From the NCBI GenBank assembly GCA_036960175.1, contig JBALWH010000011.1, positions 44,223 through 108,222 of the forward strand: DNA of 64,000 nt. Direction: 5' to 3'. Both the position numbers and the translations under genes were made by a program. Positions 8,485 through 17,871 of the stretch are shown here, piece after piece. The DNA comes from Motiliproteus sp036960175 (GTDB taxonomy: Bacteria; Pseudomonadota; Gammaproteobacteria; Pseudomonadales; Balneatricaceae). The notes beneath the pieces are model-generated. The model was not told the origin of the DNA and searched no databases. It worked only from the letters and a program-made list of their open reading frames with translations. Within the stretch, counting starts at the first letter, position 1. The number at the start of each line of letters is the position of its first letter.

Positions 8485-9591
8485 ATGTCAGTGACATTCC
8501 CCAAACCAACCAACCTGCCATTAGCTATCGTGTTTGGTACCACCCTAGTACTCGGACTTAGCGGCTGTGAAGAAAAGCAGCAAGTAAAAGCTGAGGTTAT
8601 CCGCCCGGTAAAAACCACGATTGTCGAAGAGCCTGTACTTAATCGTACCCGCTCCTTCCCCGGTAAGGTGGAAGCCAGCAACGAAGTGGATCTGGCGTTT
8701 CAGGTGGCTGGAGCTCTGACAAAACTGCCGATCAAAACCGGACAGCAGGTAAAAAAAGGCACCTTACTGGCGCAGTTGGACACGCGGGACTATCGCAGCG
8801 ATTTAAAAGGTCTTGACGCCGAATACACCCGCGCCAAAGCTGATTTCCGTCGTGCTGCAGAGATTTTCAAGAAGCGACTGATTTCAGAAGCCGATGTCGA
8901 CCGCCTCCGCGCTGCTCGGGATGTAGCCGCCGCCAATGTCGAAAAGTCACGCAAGGCGTTCAAAGACACCAGCCTAAAGGCCCCCTTTAGTGGCGTCATC
9001 GCCACCCTTTATGTCGACAATTTCCAGGACATTCAGGCTAAGCAGAAAGTGCTCAGTTTGCAGGATAACAGCGCCTTGGATATCGCTATCCAGGTACCGG
9101 AAAAACTGATCGTTCAGGGAAAATCACGCGGTCGTCCAACAGGTCTGACTATCGTTGCTCAAATTGAATCATTCCCAGAAAAGACCTTCCCTCTGACCAT
9201 TAAGGAATTCTCCACGCAAGCAGATCCCGACACCCAGACCTTTGAATATGTAATGACTATGCCTGCGCCAAAGGATCTCAATGTACTGCCCGGAATGAGT
9301 GTGAATGTCATCGTCACCCCTAATGCTGAGGTCACCACCGAAATCCCCCTGATTACGATTCCGGCAACGGCTGTGTTTGCCGACCCCAGTGGCTCAAAAC
9401 AGCAATTTGTATGGGTCTATCAAGACGGCACAGTGAAACGACAGCCGGTTAAGGTAGGCACGCTAGGGGCTGACCAAATAGAAATCATCGACGGTTTGGA
9501 ACCGGGCCTACGTATCGTCACCGCTGGCGTTCACTACCTGCAAGCCGGTCAGAAAGTTCGCCTATTTGAAGGCAAGGTAGGGGCGAACTGA
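8485..9591 (+). CDS. RND efflux periplasmic adaptor (membrane fusion) lipoprotein
   Basis: 368 residues with a lipoprotein signal: hydrophobic residues 12-26 and lipobox L-S-G-C, so the mature N-terminal Cys is probably lipidated. It has the HlyD/AcrA layout: beta-barrel and lipoyl halves (V-D-L-A-F-Q-V-A-G-A-L near 70-80), an alpha-hairpin around 110-160, the lipoyl return A-P-F-S-G-V-I-A-T-L near 168-177 and a membrane-proximal C-terminus. GGAG stands five bases before the ATG. It bridges the inner-membrane pump to an outer-membrane channel; no TolC-like gene is present, so the channel must be encoded elsewhere. It is the first gene of a three-gene operon. Confidence 0.93.
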   Translation: MSVTFPKPTNLPLAIVFGTTLVLGLSGCEEKQQVKAEVIRPVKTTIVEEPVLNRTRSFPGKVEASNEVDLAFQVAGALTKLPIKTGQQVKKGTLLAQLDTRDYRSDLKGLDAEYTRAKADFRRAAEIFKKRLISEADVDRLRAARDVAAANVEKSRKAFKDTSLKAPFSGVIATLYVDNFQDIQAKQKVLSLQDNSALDIAIQVPEKLIVQGKSRGRPTGLTIVAQIESFPEKTFPLTIKEFSTQADPDTQTFEYVMTMPAPKDLNVLPGMSVNVIVTPNAEVTTEIPLITIPATAVFADPSGSKQQFVWVYQDGTVKRQPVKVGTLGADQIEIIDGLEPGLRIVTAGVHYLQAGQKVRLFEGKVGAN

Positions 9592-9592
9592 A

Positions 9593-12500
9593 ATGAATAT
9601 CGCTGAAATCTCTATCCGCAACAGCACTATTACCTGGGTCTGCACCTTCCTGCTGCTGTTTGGCGGGCTATTTTCTTACCAATCGTTATCACGGCTGGAA
9701 GACCCTGAATTCACCATCAAAGAAGCGCTGGTGATTACTCAATACCCTGGCGCCACCCCCATCGAAGTGGAGCAAGAAGTCACCGATATGCTGGAAACGG
9801 CTATCCAGAAGATGTCGCAGGTAAAGGAGATTCGTTCCTACAATATGGAAGGGGCTTCCATTATTACCGTCGAGATGCAGGAGAAATATGACAAGCACAC
9901 GCTGCCCGGTATATGGGAACAGTTACGTCGCAAGGTCAGAGACGCGCAGACAAGCCTTCCACCCGGAGCCGGTCCCTCTGTGGTCAATGATGACTTTGGG
10001 GATGTCTACGGCATCCTCTTTGCGATTACCGGTGATGGGTATAGCTATCAGGAGATCAAAGACCACGCAGATTTTGTAAAACGGGAACTGCTATTAGTCG
10101 ATGACGTCGCCAAGATCGCATTCTGGGGTGATCAGCAGGAAGCCATCTACGTAGAATTTTCCCGCAGCAAGATGGCCCAGCTAGGCATCAGCCAGGAGCA
10201 GGTCTACGGCCTGTTATCACAGCAAAATCTGATATCCCCGGCAGGCAAAGTAAAAGTGGGCCGGGACTACGTCCGCATTCAGCCCCAAGGCGGCATCAAT
10301 GCGGTCGCGGACATCGCCAATCTGCTGATCCCTAATCGCAGCAATAATCTAATCCGATTGCAGGATATTGCTGAGGTGAAACGAGAGTATGTAACTCCAG
10401 CGACTAAGCTCATGCGTTTCAATGGTCGTACCGGCATCACCATGGGCATATCCACCATCTCCGGCGGTAATGTGGTCACTATGGGTGAAGCTGTGATGGA
10501 GCGACTGCAAGAACTGCAAGCGTTAACTCCGGTAGGACTGGAAACCAATATCACTGTGATGCAGTCCGATTCGGTGGTCCGGGCCATCGATAACTTTGTC
10601 GTCAGTCTGCTGCAAGCTATTGCCATTGTTATTGTGGTATTGCTGCTGTTTATGGGCGTACGCAGTGGCCTGTTAATCGGCGTGATACTGCTGATAACGG
10701 TGATTGGCACCTTTATCCTGATGAAAAACGAGGGGGTGGCGCTGGAACGAATATCCCTGGGAGCCCTGGTTATTGCTCTGGGTATGCTGGTGGATAACGC
10801 CATCGTGGTCACCGAAGGCATATTAATTCGTATACAGGCTGGCGAAGATCGTCTGCAGGCCGCAAAAAAAGTGGTAGCACAAACCATGTGGCCGCTACTG
10901 GGCGCCACTGTCATCGCCATTATGGCCTTTGGCGCCATCGGCTTTTCTCAGGACAGTACCGGAGAATTCTGCCGCTCACTGTTTCAGGTTTTGCTGTATT
11001 CCTTAGGTTTGAGCTGGGTCATTGCCGTTACGATTACGCCATTGCTCTGCGTCACATTTTTAAAGGTCAAAGAATCCAATGGAGATGCACCTGATGATCC
11101 TTACGATGGCGCCTTTTTCAGGGGTTATCGCAGTTTTCTAATCTATTGTTTAAAGCTGCGCTGGTTGACCCTGATATTGATGGTAGTAATGCTGGCAGTT
11201 TCTGTCTGGGGCTTTACCAAAATAGAGCAGAGCTTCTTCCCGAAATCCACCACCCCCCAGTTTATGATGCATTACTGGCTGCCTCAGGGATCGGACATTC
11301 GCAAAACTGACGAAGATGTACGCCTACTTGAAGCCAAGTTGCTTGCTGATAAACGTATTGATGCGGTGTCCACTTTTGTCGGTGGCGGAGCCCCTCGATT
11401 CCTACTGACCTATGCAGCAGAAAAAGTGAATAGCTCTTACGCCTTCCTGTTGGTCAACGTTCATGACTACCAGGACATAGACACCCTGATGGTTGAGTAC
11501 GCCGATTATCTGGCTGAGACCTTTCCAGACGCCGAACCGAAAATGGAAAAATTCAAACTCGGCCCCGGCGGCGGATCGGCCATTGAGGCTCGTTTCTCCG
11601 GCCCCAACCCAGATGTGCTGAGAGAACTAGGCGAGCAAGCCAAAGCCATCATGTATCGTGACGGAGGTCTTATCTCTATCCGTGATGACTGGCGCCAGCG
11701 AGTCAAGCTGGTACGCCCACACATAGCCGAAACCCAGGCCCAGCTTGCTGGCATCACCAGAGCCGATCTTAACGATGCGCTGAATACCAACTTCAGCGGT
11801 AGCCGGGTAGGTATCTATCGGGAAGACGACGAACTCCTGCCAATTATTTCCCGAGCACCTGCATCCGAGCGGATGGACATCAGCGAGATATCCAATATCC
11901 AGATCTGGAGCGAAGTAGCCGGTAAGGCCCTGCCGATCGACCAAGTGGTGGCTAATTATTCCACCCAATGGGAGGACTCACTGGTTCACCGATTGGACCG
12001 AAAACGCACTATCACAGTGGGTGCAGAACCTAAAGTTGGCAATGCCAGTGTCATTCTGAAGCGCATCAAATCTGATATCGAAGCGATTGAAATTCCTCTT
12101 GGCTACGAGATGACCTGGGGCGGTGAATTCGAGAATTCCAGCGATGCTCAGGCAGGACTCACAGGTTTTATGCCTGTTACCGTTGGCATCATGGTATTGG
12201 TCTGCATTATTTTGTTCAACTCTCTAAAAATTCCGCTAATTATCTGGCTGACGGTACCTTTAGCACTGATTGGTGTTTCCGCCGGATTGCTACTGGTGCA
12301 GGAGCCCTTTGGTTTTATGCCTTTGCTGGGAGCCCTGAGTTTGGTGGGGATGCTGATTAAGAACGCCATTGTATTGCTTGACCAGATCAATCTGGAGTTA
12401 GCCGAAGGCAAAGAACCCATCGTAGCCATACTGGATTCTGCTGTTTCTCGCTCCCGTCCGGTAGCAATGGCTGCCGGTACCACCGTGCTGGGGATGATCC

Positions 12501-12643
12501 CGTTGCTGGCTGATGATTTCTTTAAGGGGATGGCAGTCACTATCATGGGAGGGCTGACCTTTGCCAGCATCCTCACCCTGATCGTAGTCCCAGTTCTCTA
12601 TGCTGTTTTCTTTAACGTTCAGGTGGCCAAGGCCGAATCCTGA
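9593..12643 (+). CDS. RND efflux pump, inner-membrane transporter (AcrB/HAE1 type)
   Basis: 1016 residues, normal for a proton-driven RND pump. It starts one base after the adaptor stop codon. The N-terminal helix (I-S-I-R-N-S-T-I-T-W near 6-15), two large periplasmic loops and two six-helix blocks (around 335-510 and 865-1010) are visible. Transmembrane helix 4 carries G-M-L-V-D-N-A-I-V-V with the proton-relay Asp near residue 402. Substrates cannot be inferred. It clusters with the AcrB-like efflux group rather than heavy-metal CusA, as it lacks the methionine relay pattern. Confidence 0.95.
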   Translation: MNIAEISIRNSTITWVCTFLLLFGGLFSYQSLSRLEDPEFTIKEALVITQYPGATPIEVEQEVTDMLETAIQKMSQVKEIRSYNMEGASIITVEMQEKYDKHTLPGIWEQLRRKVRDAQTSLPPGAGPSVVNDDFGDVYGILFAITGDGYSYQEIKDHADFVKRELLLVDDVAKIAFWGDQQEAIYVEFSRSKMAQLGISQEQVYGLLSQQNLISPAGKVKVGRDYVRIQPQGGINAVADIANLLIPNRSNNLIRLQDIAEVKREYVTPATKLMRFNGRTGITMGISTISGGNVVTMGEAVMERLQELQALTPVGLETNITVMQSDSVVRAIDNFVVSLLQAIAIVIVVLLLFMGVRSGLLIGVILLITVIGTFILMKNEGVALERISLGALVIALGMLVDNAIVVTEGILIRIQAGEDRLQAAKKVVAQTMWPLLGATVIAIMAFGAIGFSQDSTGEFCRSLFQVLLYSLGLSWVIAVTITPLLCVTFLKVKESNGDAPDDPYDGAFFRGYRSFLIYCLKLRWLTLILMVVMLAVSVWGFTKIEQSFFPKSTTPQFMMHYWLPQGSDIRKTDEDVRLLEAKLLADKRIDAVSTFVGGGAPRFLLTYAAEKVNSSYAFLLVNVHDYQDIDTLMVEYADYLAETFPDAEPKMEKFKLGPGGGSAIEARFSGPNPDVLRELGEQAKAIMYRDGGLISIRDDWRQRVKLVRPHIAETQAQLAGITRADLNDALNTNFSGSRVGIYREDDELLPIISRAPASERMDISEISNIQIWSEVAGKALPIDQVVANYSTQWEDSLVHRLDRKRTITVGAEPKVGNASVILKRIKSDIEAIEIPLGYEMTWGGEFENSSDAQAGLTGFMPVTVGIMVLVCIILFNSLKIPLIIWLTVPLALIGVSAGLLLVQEPFGFMPLLGALSLVGMLIKNAIVLLDQINLELAEGKEPIVAILDSAVSRSRPVAMAAGTTVLGMIPLLADDFFKGMAVTIMGGLTFASILTLIVVPVLYAVFFNVQVAKAES

Positions 12644-12657
12644 GAAAGAGGTGAATA

Positions 12658-13350
12658 ATGAAAATATCTAAAACTCTAGGTGCCGTTCTGCTTAGTGCGC
12701 TATTTATCACAGGCTGCCAGTCCAACCCTACTGCGCCCAAATCCGGCTTTATGAGCAATTATGAAGGGTTCAAAACCCGGGATTGGAGCGACGGTGCACA
12801 GGTCTATATGAAGCCTGGAAAATCTTTAGAGGAGTTGGCGAAATACAACAAGTTGATGCTGGTGCCACCCGAGATCTGGTACGGAAAGAACGCCAGCTAT
12901 CAGGGTATAAATCCTGACGAATTAAAATATATCACCGACCAGTTGGTGGCCAAGATAAAGGCCGCCTTTGAGCCGGAGTATCCTGTCGTTACCGAAGCCG
13001 GTGAAGGCGTACTGCTGATTCGTTCAGCCATAACCGGTATCGAACGTAAATACCCTGAGCGTAGCGGCTTCGGCTACATTCCCATTGCACTTTTAATCGA
13101 AGCCGGTAAGACTGCTGCTGCCAGCACTCAGGGCGAAGAAATCATTGTCTATAAAGCATCGCTTGAAGCGGAAGTGTTTGATTCAGTCAGCGGTGAGCTG
13201 GTGGCAGCAATTATCGACGCTCGTGAGTCCGACAAGGAAAGCGTTGCCGAGGGCGCCAAGAATATAAAGATGGTAGATAACGTGCTGGACTACTGGGTTG
13301 CGCGTTTCAAAGGCAACTGGGACAAAGCACATGGTAAGAAGATGAAATAA
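12658..13350 (+). CDS. DUF3313 family lipoprotein
   Basis: 230 residues with a type II signal peptide (lipobox I-T-G-C near residues 18-21). The mature start, S-G-F-M-S-N-Y-E-G-F, is typical of the DUF3313 family. AGAGGTG precedes the ATG, 14 bp after the pump gene, so it is the third gene of the RND operon and ends at a strong terminator. The family function is unknown; its position suggests an outer-membrane or periplasmic accessory to the efflux complex. Confidence 0.88.
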   Translation: MKISKTLGAVLLSALFITGCQSNPTAPKSGFMSNYEGFKTRDWSDGAQVYMKPGKSLEELAKYNKLMLVPPEIWYGKNASYQGINPDELKYITDQLVAKIKAAFEPEYPVVTEAGEGVLLIRSAITGIERKYPERSGFGYIPIALLIEAGKTAAASTQGEEIIVYKASLEAEVFDSVSGELVAAIIDARESDKESVAEGAKNIKMVDNVLDYWVARFKGNWDKAHGKKMK

Positions 13351-13366
13351 TAAAACAACCCGTAAC

Positions 13367-13395
13367 AAAAAGGCAGCCATTAGACTGCCTTTTTT
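13367..13395 (+). terminator. intrinsic terminator of the RND efflux operon
   Basis: AAAAAGGCAG and CTGCCTTTTT form a 10-bp stem with an 8-base loop followed by a T run. The A run on the other side makes it usable by the convergent gene at 13410-14045 as well. Confidence 0.9.
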
Positions 13396-13409
13396 AGTTT
13401 TAGCGAACG

Positions 13410-14045
13410 CTAGGCAACAATACGTAACTGGACCGGCCGTGAAGTCAGTGATTCCCGGTGGCTGCTGGAGCGTGCAACCAGTGGATCGGCGGTGTTTTCC
13501 AGATAGCCAATAGAAAGCAAATGCTCAAGACCTGCAAAAGCGCCCTCTTCCTGAATTTTCACATCTCTGCGGATTTCATAGTTATATCCTGCAGCTTGGT
13601 GGAGGCGTCGATAAAGTCGGGAGCGATTCAAACCAGAAATACCGAATGAATAGCTATAGCCTTGATTGATCACTTCATTGATCATTACCTGGGTCATCAT
13701 ACGCAACATTGTGGTGGTTCTATATTCAGGTAGCAGAGCCAACCGTGTCCACTGGCAATAGCCCTTATTTGAGTGAGCAATTTCAGGAAATTCTCTTAAA
13801 ATCAAAAAACCGTTCTTCTCCATTGGAAGAAGTCCGGGGTTAGTTGAGGTGCTACTTGATAAACGGGCACCCCCAATACAAAGCTCTCCATCTTTAACGA
13901 TTAGAATTTTTCCGGTTAGATCGAAAACATCTTCGCCACCGTCAAATGATCGAACCCCTAGTTCCCGCCGAAAACACTCTTCTCGAATATTATAATAACG
14001 TTCCAACAGCACGGGGTCTTTTGATATTTCAAAACTAATTGACAC
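13410..14045 (-). CDS. GNAT-fold acyltransferase, LuxI/FeeM-like, function unknown
   Basis: 211 residues. The N-terminal part (Y-N-I-R-E-E-C-F-R-R-E-L-G, then E-D-V-F-D near 39-43, then I-V-K-D-G-E-L-C-I-G-G-A-R-L) follows the order of conserved features in acyl-homoserine-lactone synthases and the related N-acyl amino acid synthases: Arg, Phe, Glu-Asp-Phe-Asp, then G-x-x-R-L. The middle C-Q-W-T-R-L-A-L-L-P-E-Y-R is a GNAT beta4-like element. The likely start is GTG at 14045 behind CAGGTG; no ATG lies upstream. It stands alone with no LuxR gene nearby. It could be an acyl-ACP-dependent N-acyltransferase or an ordinary GNAT enzyme; I cannot decide from the sequence. Confidence 0.6.
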   Translation of the reverse strand: MSISFEISKDPVLLERYYNIREECFRRELGVRSFDGGEDVFDLTGKILIVKDGELCIGGARLSSSTSTNPGLLPMEKNGFLILREFPEIAHSNKGYCQWTRLALLPEYRTTTMLRMMTQVMINEVINQGYSYSFGISGLNRSRLYRRLHQAAGYNYEIRRDVKIQEEGAFAGLEHLLSIGYLENTADPLVARSSSHRESLTSRPVQLRIVA

Positions 14046-14499
14046 AATTACACCTGCCTATGGATTTGCCAAAATAACGATGGCTACCGTTCTATCAATA
14101 TATTTTTAATCGATGCAACTCAATCTAGCTTCTATACAGCAAAATACGGTCCAACTTTTATCAAAGCATAAAAATCAGACACTTAGAAATCTAATGATGA
14201 ATATACTACTCTATCGACAGGCATTTAATACCTAGAAGGTATCTAAAAAGAGACAGTAAATTTTGCGAATTCACAAAAACCATGCATATCAAGCGGTTAC
14301 TGTGTCTCATTTTGGATACAACGCCAGTTCCAAGGTAACAACTCATACGAAAACACAGCTTAAACAGACTGAATCAACTCTAGATTCTCTAAAAAACACA
14401 TCATAACTGCCGCTGTTAGTAGACATCAGCGGCCAACAATTGCCGCTTTTTTAACCACTCTGGTATTCATCTATCTGTAGTTCCCAACAGACAACAAAT
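14046..14499. other. 454-bp AT-rich gap without a protein gene
   Basis: No convincing ORF on either strand. It contains the upstream region of the LuxI-like acyltransferase gene, a TATACT -10-like hexamer at 14202-14207 on the plus strand without a good -35, an imperfect inverted repeat AGACAGTAA/TTACTGTGTCT (about 14250-14308), and the hairpin set at 14409-14452. Together these suggest an untranslated transcript on the plus strand. Confidence 0.45.
14409..14452 (+). terminator. terminator with competing upstream hairpin (attenuator-like or sRNA end)
   Basis: Three segments alternate: GCCGCTG (14409-14415), CAGCGGC (14427-14433) and GCCGCT (14442-14447) followed by a T run. Segments 2 and 3 form a classic intrinsic terminator on the plus strand; segments 1 and 2 form a perfect alternative stem that would prevent it. 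The minus strand has no T run after the stem, so this is not the end of the glrR-like operon. No plus-strand protein gene precedes it, so it probably ends a small RNA from within 14046-14408. Confidence 0.55.
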
Positions 14500-15840
14500 C
14501 TACTTATTAGATTTGAAGCTTTCTGCCTTCAACCCATGCCGCTGCAACAGCTTATAAAAATCTGTCCGATTACGCTGCGCCAAGCGTGCTGCTTGGGAAA
14601 CACTGCCGTCCGTCAAACGCATCACCTTAACTAGATAATCTCGCTCAAACTGATGGCGGGCATCATTAAAAGACGGCAAATAACCGGATTCTTCTGCCAG
14701 TGCCTGCCTAACCTGGCTGGCTGGTATCACTCGGGTCGCAGATAAAGCCGCGGTCTGCTGCACCACATTTTCCAGCTGCCTGACATTACCCGGCCAAGAG
14801 GCCCCCACCAACAGGTTAATAGCATCAGGGGAAAATGAACTCACCCGACCACCCTGCCCCTTACTCGTCTGGCGCAAGAAGTGATTGGCTAACAGGGGAA
14901 TATCTTCTGCCCGCTCGTCCAAGTCCGGCAGTTTCAGGTTCACCACATTAAGTCGGTAATATAGATCCTGACGAAAACTACCCTCAGCCATATTCTTATT
15001 TAGATCCTGGTGGGTAGCGGAGACAATCCGAACATCCACCGAAAAACTGCGGGTGCTGCCCACCGGGCGTACCTGCCGTTCTTGAAGAACCCGCAACAAC
15101 TTCACCTGCAACGCAGCAGGCATGTCGCCGATTTCATCAAGGAATAGTGTTCCTGTATCGGCAGCCCGAAACAATCCTTGATGTTCACTGACAGCGCCGG
15201 TGAAGGCTCCCTTCACATGCCCAAACAATTCTGACTCAAGCAAAGGCTCCGGCAAGGCACTACAATTTATCGCGATAAAGGGTTTACCCGCTCGCACACT
15301 GGCCCGGTGTATCGCCTGTGCTAGCAGCTCTTTACCGCTGCCACTACTGCCAGAGATTAATACGCTTACGTCAGAATCCGCCACCTGCTTTGCGGTGGCT
15401 AATAATCGCTCCATCATCTCGCTACGAGAAAGAATATGTTGGCGCCATTGCCGGTCTGCCTGAATCGAACGATTGCCATGAGATGAGGCTAATGCCTGGG
15501 TTATTTGTCGCAATAACTCAGTCTTATCGAAGGGCTTGGTCAGGAACCCATAGACCCCTTTCTGGGTGGCTGCGACTGCCTCTGGGATGGTGCCCTGAGC
15601 GGTTAATATAATAACCGGGACACCCGGATAGAAGTGCTGAACTTGTTCAAACAGCTCCAGCCCATCCATCTCATCCATGCGCAAATCGCTGATCACCAGA
15701 TCGACTTCCTCAGTGCGCAATACCTGTAAGGCTTCTTGACCACTAGACGCAGTGACCACCTGATAGCGTTCCGCTTCCAGACGCAACACCAATAAACGCA
15801 TCAGACTGGGATCATCATCAACCAGCAATAATTTCGCCAT
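14500..15840 (-). CDS. glrR: sigma-54 dependent response regulator GlrR/QseF
   Basis: 446 residues: receiver domain (phosphoacceptor D52 in L-V-I-S-D-L-R-M), AAA+ domain with Walker A G-S-S-G-S-G-K-E and the sigma-54 contact loop G-A-F-T-G-A, and a C-terminal Fis-type helix-turn-helix ending in S-Q-A-A-R-L-A-Q-R-N-R-T-D-F-Y-K-L-L. That last pattern is typical of GlrR. I chose the ATG at 15840, four bases after the QseG-like stop; an upstream start at 15873 would overlap that gene and precede the normal M-A-K-L-L-L-V-D-D-D start. In enterobacteria GlrR activates small-RNA gene glmY with sigma-54. It is the last gene of a kinase-lipoprotein-regulator operon. Confidence 0.93.
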   Translation of the reverse strand: MAKLLLVDDDPSLMRLLVLRLEAERYQVVTASSGQEALQVLRTEEVDLVISDLRMDEMDGLELFEQVQHFYPGVPVIILTAQGTIPEAVAATQKGVYGFLTKPFDKTELLRQITQALASSHGNRSIQADRQWRQHILSRSEMMERLLATAKQVADSDVSVLISGSSGSGKELLAQAIHRASVRAGKPFIAINCSALPEPLLESELFGHVKGAFTGAVSEHQGLFRAADTGTLFLDEIGDMPAALQVKLLRVLQERQVRPVGSTRSFSVDVRIVSATHQDLNKNMAEGSFRQDLYYRLNVVNLKLPDLDERAEDIPLLANHFLRQTSKGQGGRVSSFSPDAINLLVGASWPGNVRQLENVVQQTAALSATRVIPASQVRQALAEESGYLPSFNDARHQFERDYLVKVMRLTDGSVSQAARLAQRNRTDFYKLLQRHGLKAESFKSNK

Positions 15841-15844
15841 TGAC

Positions 15845-16447
15845 TCACTCACTGGCAGGCTCCTTCGGGGCATCCGTCGTTAATGCACGACGAATACTCA
15901 TATTACGTTCCAAGGACGTCAACGCTTCTATCTTCTGCTGTAACTCTTGGGTTTGCCGATGACTTTGTTGCAAGGCTTCGGTGATTTTTTGCTGCTGATC
16001 CTGGCTCTGTAAAAACGCTTCATGCAACCGGCTATCCCGGGCATCTGCATTGATCATGGCTTGGTTATGCTGCAACAGAACATCAATCAACACCTGCAAT
16101 TCACCAGAGACTACCGGATATTGCTTTAACTGCCGTAAACCATCTCTGGCCCGAATCCACCCGAGACGGTCTTTTAACTGCTGGTTAAGCAGCACGTAAC
16201 GAAATAATTCATTAGCCTGAGCAGGTTTAGCAACGCCCTGGTCTTTTAATTGCTGCTGCAGCTGCTCCTGATTCATCGCCATAACGTCCTGAATGTCCTG
16301 CAGCCATTGGCTAAGAGTTTGCTGCCGCTGTTTTTCGACCACAACTATCTGCTCAGTAGCCAAATCATTTTGTGACTTGATATGCTGGCAGCCACTGAGC
16401 AGGGTTAGTAATGCGGTTAACAGCATCAGCATTAACGGAGTTCTCAT
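15845..16447 (-). CDS. qseG: QseG/YfhG-like outer-membrane lipoprotein
   Basis: 200 residues with a lipoprotein signal peptide (lipobox L-S-G-C at about residues 17-20) and a long Gln-rich helical or coiled-coil remainder. The start codon overlaps the kinase stop (ATGA), and the gene lies between kinase and regulator exactly as qseG does in enterobacteria. QseG there is an outer-membrane lipoprotein that activates QseE/GlrK through contact with its sensor domain. Sequence similarity in this family is low, so the assignment rests mostly on position and architecture. Confidence 0.75.
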   Translation of the reverse strand: MRTPLMLMLLTALLTLLSGCQHIKSQNDLATEQIVVVEKQRQQTLSQWLQDIQDVMAMNQEQLQQQLKDQGVAKPAQANELFRYVLLNQQLKDRLGWIRARDGLRQLKQYPVVSGELQVLIDVLLQHNQAMINADARDSRLHEAFLQSQDQQQKITEALQQSHRQTQELQQKIEALTSLERNMSIRRALTTDAPKEPASE

Positions 16448-17871
16448 TCACATACCTCCAGTTGCGGTAACTGCAGCCGAAAGCATACCGACAGTTCATC
16501 ATCTGCGATCAACTCTAACGCCCCTTCGTGAGCATTAACACATTCCCGTGCCACGCTTAAACCAATGCCAGAGCCTTTGATCGCACCGCTACGACTATTT
16601 TTGCCCTGATAGAAAGGGTCAAAGATCCGTGCTTTATCCTCTTCTGAAATCCCTTGACCACTGTTGCAAACATCGCAACACAGCTGTAGGTCCTTGACAT
16701 GTAGGCGGATATCGATCTGGCCCTCAGCGGGGCAATAATTCACAGCATTTGACAATAGATTATCCAGCACGGTTCTGATTTTTGGTGCATCGACATACCA
16801 ACGGCAAGACGTTGAGTTAAAGTCCAAGGTTATGGATTTGTGCTCAATAGTGATCGCATAACTAGCCAGAAGTTCCTGCAAAATGGTTTCAATATCGACC
16901 CACTCTAAATTCAGGCGACGATGATAGAGAAGTTGATTGTAGTCCAGCAGATTTTCAATCAGTCGCTGTAACTCACGACCGTTTTGTTGCAGTATCGAGA
17001 CAATCTCCAGCTGCCGTGGTTCCAGCTCTCCCACAACCCCTTCTGCTAACAGATCTGCACCCTCGCGCAGGCTAGCCAAGGGGGTTTTAAGCTCATGGGA
17101 AACGTGGCGAAGAAACTGTTGCTTTTGTTCGTCCAGCTCATGCAACTGACTACGCAGCCAGTCCAGACGCTCCCCCAGGATTTGCATTTCCTGGGGCCCG
17201 GAAATACGAATTTGACGGGTCAGGTCACCGCCGCCCAATTGCCTTATTTCCCTCTCTATCTGACGCACCGGGCGGTTAATCCAATAGATAAAAAACAGTG
17301 CAGAAAGCAGCGTCACCAGCGCCAGCGAGATAACCATCAGTAACAAAGAGGCTTTGATTTCCTGAGCCTCCTTCACCTGTTGCTGTAACTGCTGATCAAC
17401 AAAGGTCTGGCTAGCCGCTCGAAAATCCAGAGCCAGCGTACTGATCTGATCAAACAACCCCAGTGCGACCTCGCCATTAAAAAGCGGCGGTGGCGCCAGC
17501 ATCGCTACCCGGGTCCGCTCCAGCGATTCATGCAGTGGTAGCAGGTAAAAACCTCTTTCACTATCCACCAACGTCTCAAGTCGCTGCAATTGAACCAACA
17601 CCTGCTGGTAGCCCTGTTCGAATACCTTCAGCAAGTTGTTATCACCCAGAGCTACGTATTGACCAGCCTGGCGTTCCAGATTCCATAAATCGGACTGCAA
17701 TAATTGGTTCGACCGGGTCAGATCCACCAGATTGTGGGTCATACGACTGTTATTGATAGACAACTGGTCAAAGGCCTGCACTGTATAGAAAATAGCCACA
17801 CACAAAGGCGCCACGGCGACAAAAAAACCAATTAACGTGAGTTGTAAAATAGATCTCGGGCGCCAAAACAT
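16444..17871 (-). CDS. glrK: sensor histidine kinase GlrK/QseE
   Basis: 475 residues. Transmembrane helix 1 is near 12-32, a helical periplasmic sensor domain covers about 33-172, and helix 2 is near 174-197, followed by a HAMP domain and the HisKA motif F-L-R-H-V-S-H-E-L-K-T-P-L with H259. A HATPase domain shows the N, G1 (D-V-C-N-S-G-Q-G-I) and G2 (G-S-G-I-G-L-S-V-A-R) boxes. It heads the operon with the QseG-like lipoprotein and GlrR. The family senses cell-envelope state; the ligand is uncertain. Confidence 0.92.
   Translation of the reverse strand: MFWRPRSILQLTLIGFFVAVAPLCVAIFYTVQAFDQLSINNSRMTHNLVDLTRSNQLLQSDLWNLERQAGQYVALGDNNLLKVFEQGYQQVLVQLQRLETLVDSERGFYLLPLHESLERTRVAMLAPPPLFNGEVALGLFDQISTLALDFRAASQTFVDQQLQQQVKEAQEIKASLLLMVISLALVTLLSALFFIYWINRPVRQIEREIRQLGGGDLTRQIRISGPQEMQILGERLDWLRSQLHELDEQKQQFLRHVSHELKTPLASLREGADLLAEGVVGELEPRQLEIVSILQQNGRELQRLIENLLDYNQLLYHRRLNLEWVDIETILQELLASYAITIEHKSITLDFNSTSCRWYVDAPKIRTVLDNLLSNAVNYCPAEGQIDIRLHVKDLQLCCDVCNSGQGISEEDKARIFDPFYQGKNSRSGAIKGSGIGLSVARECVNAHEGALELIADDELSVCFRLQLPQLEVCE

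Noticed and set aside
10279..10938. 219-codon minus-strand ORF inside the RND pump gene
   Set aside because: Composition (runs of Ser, Ile, Met, Thr) is that of an antisense shadow; the plus strand has a full-length conserved pump.
12763..12777. Fourth copy of AAGGGTTCAAA inside the DUF3313 gene
   Set aside because: It codes for conserved residues (E-G-F-K-T), lacks the second half of the element and has no suitable downstream gene start.
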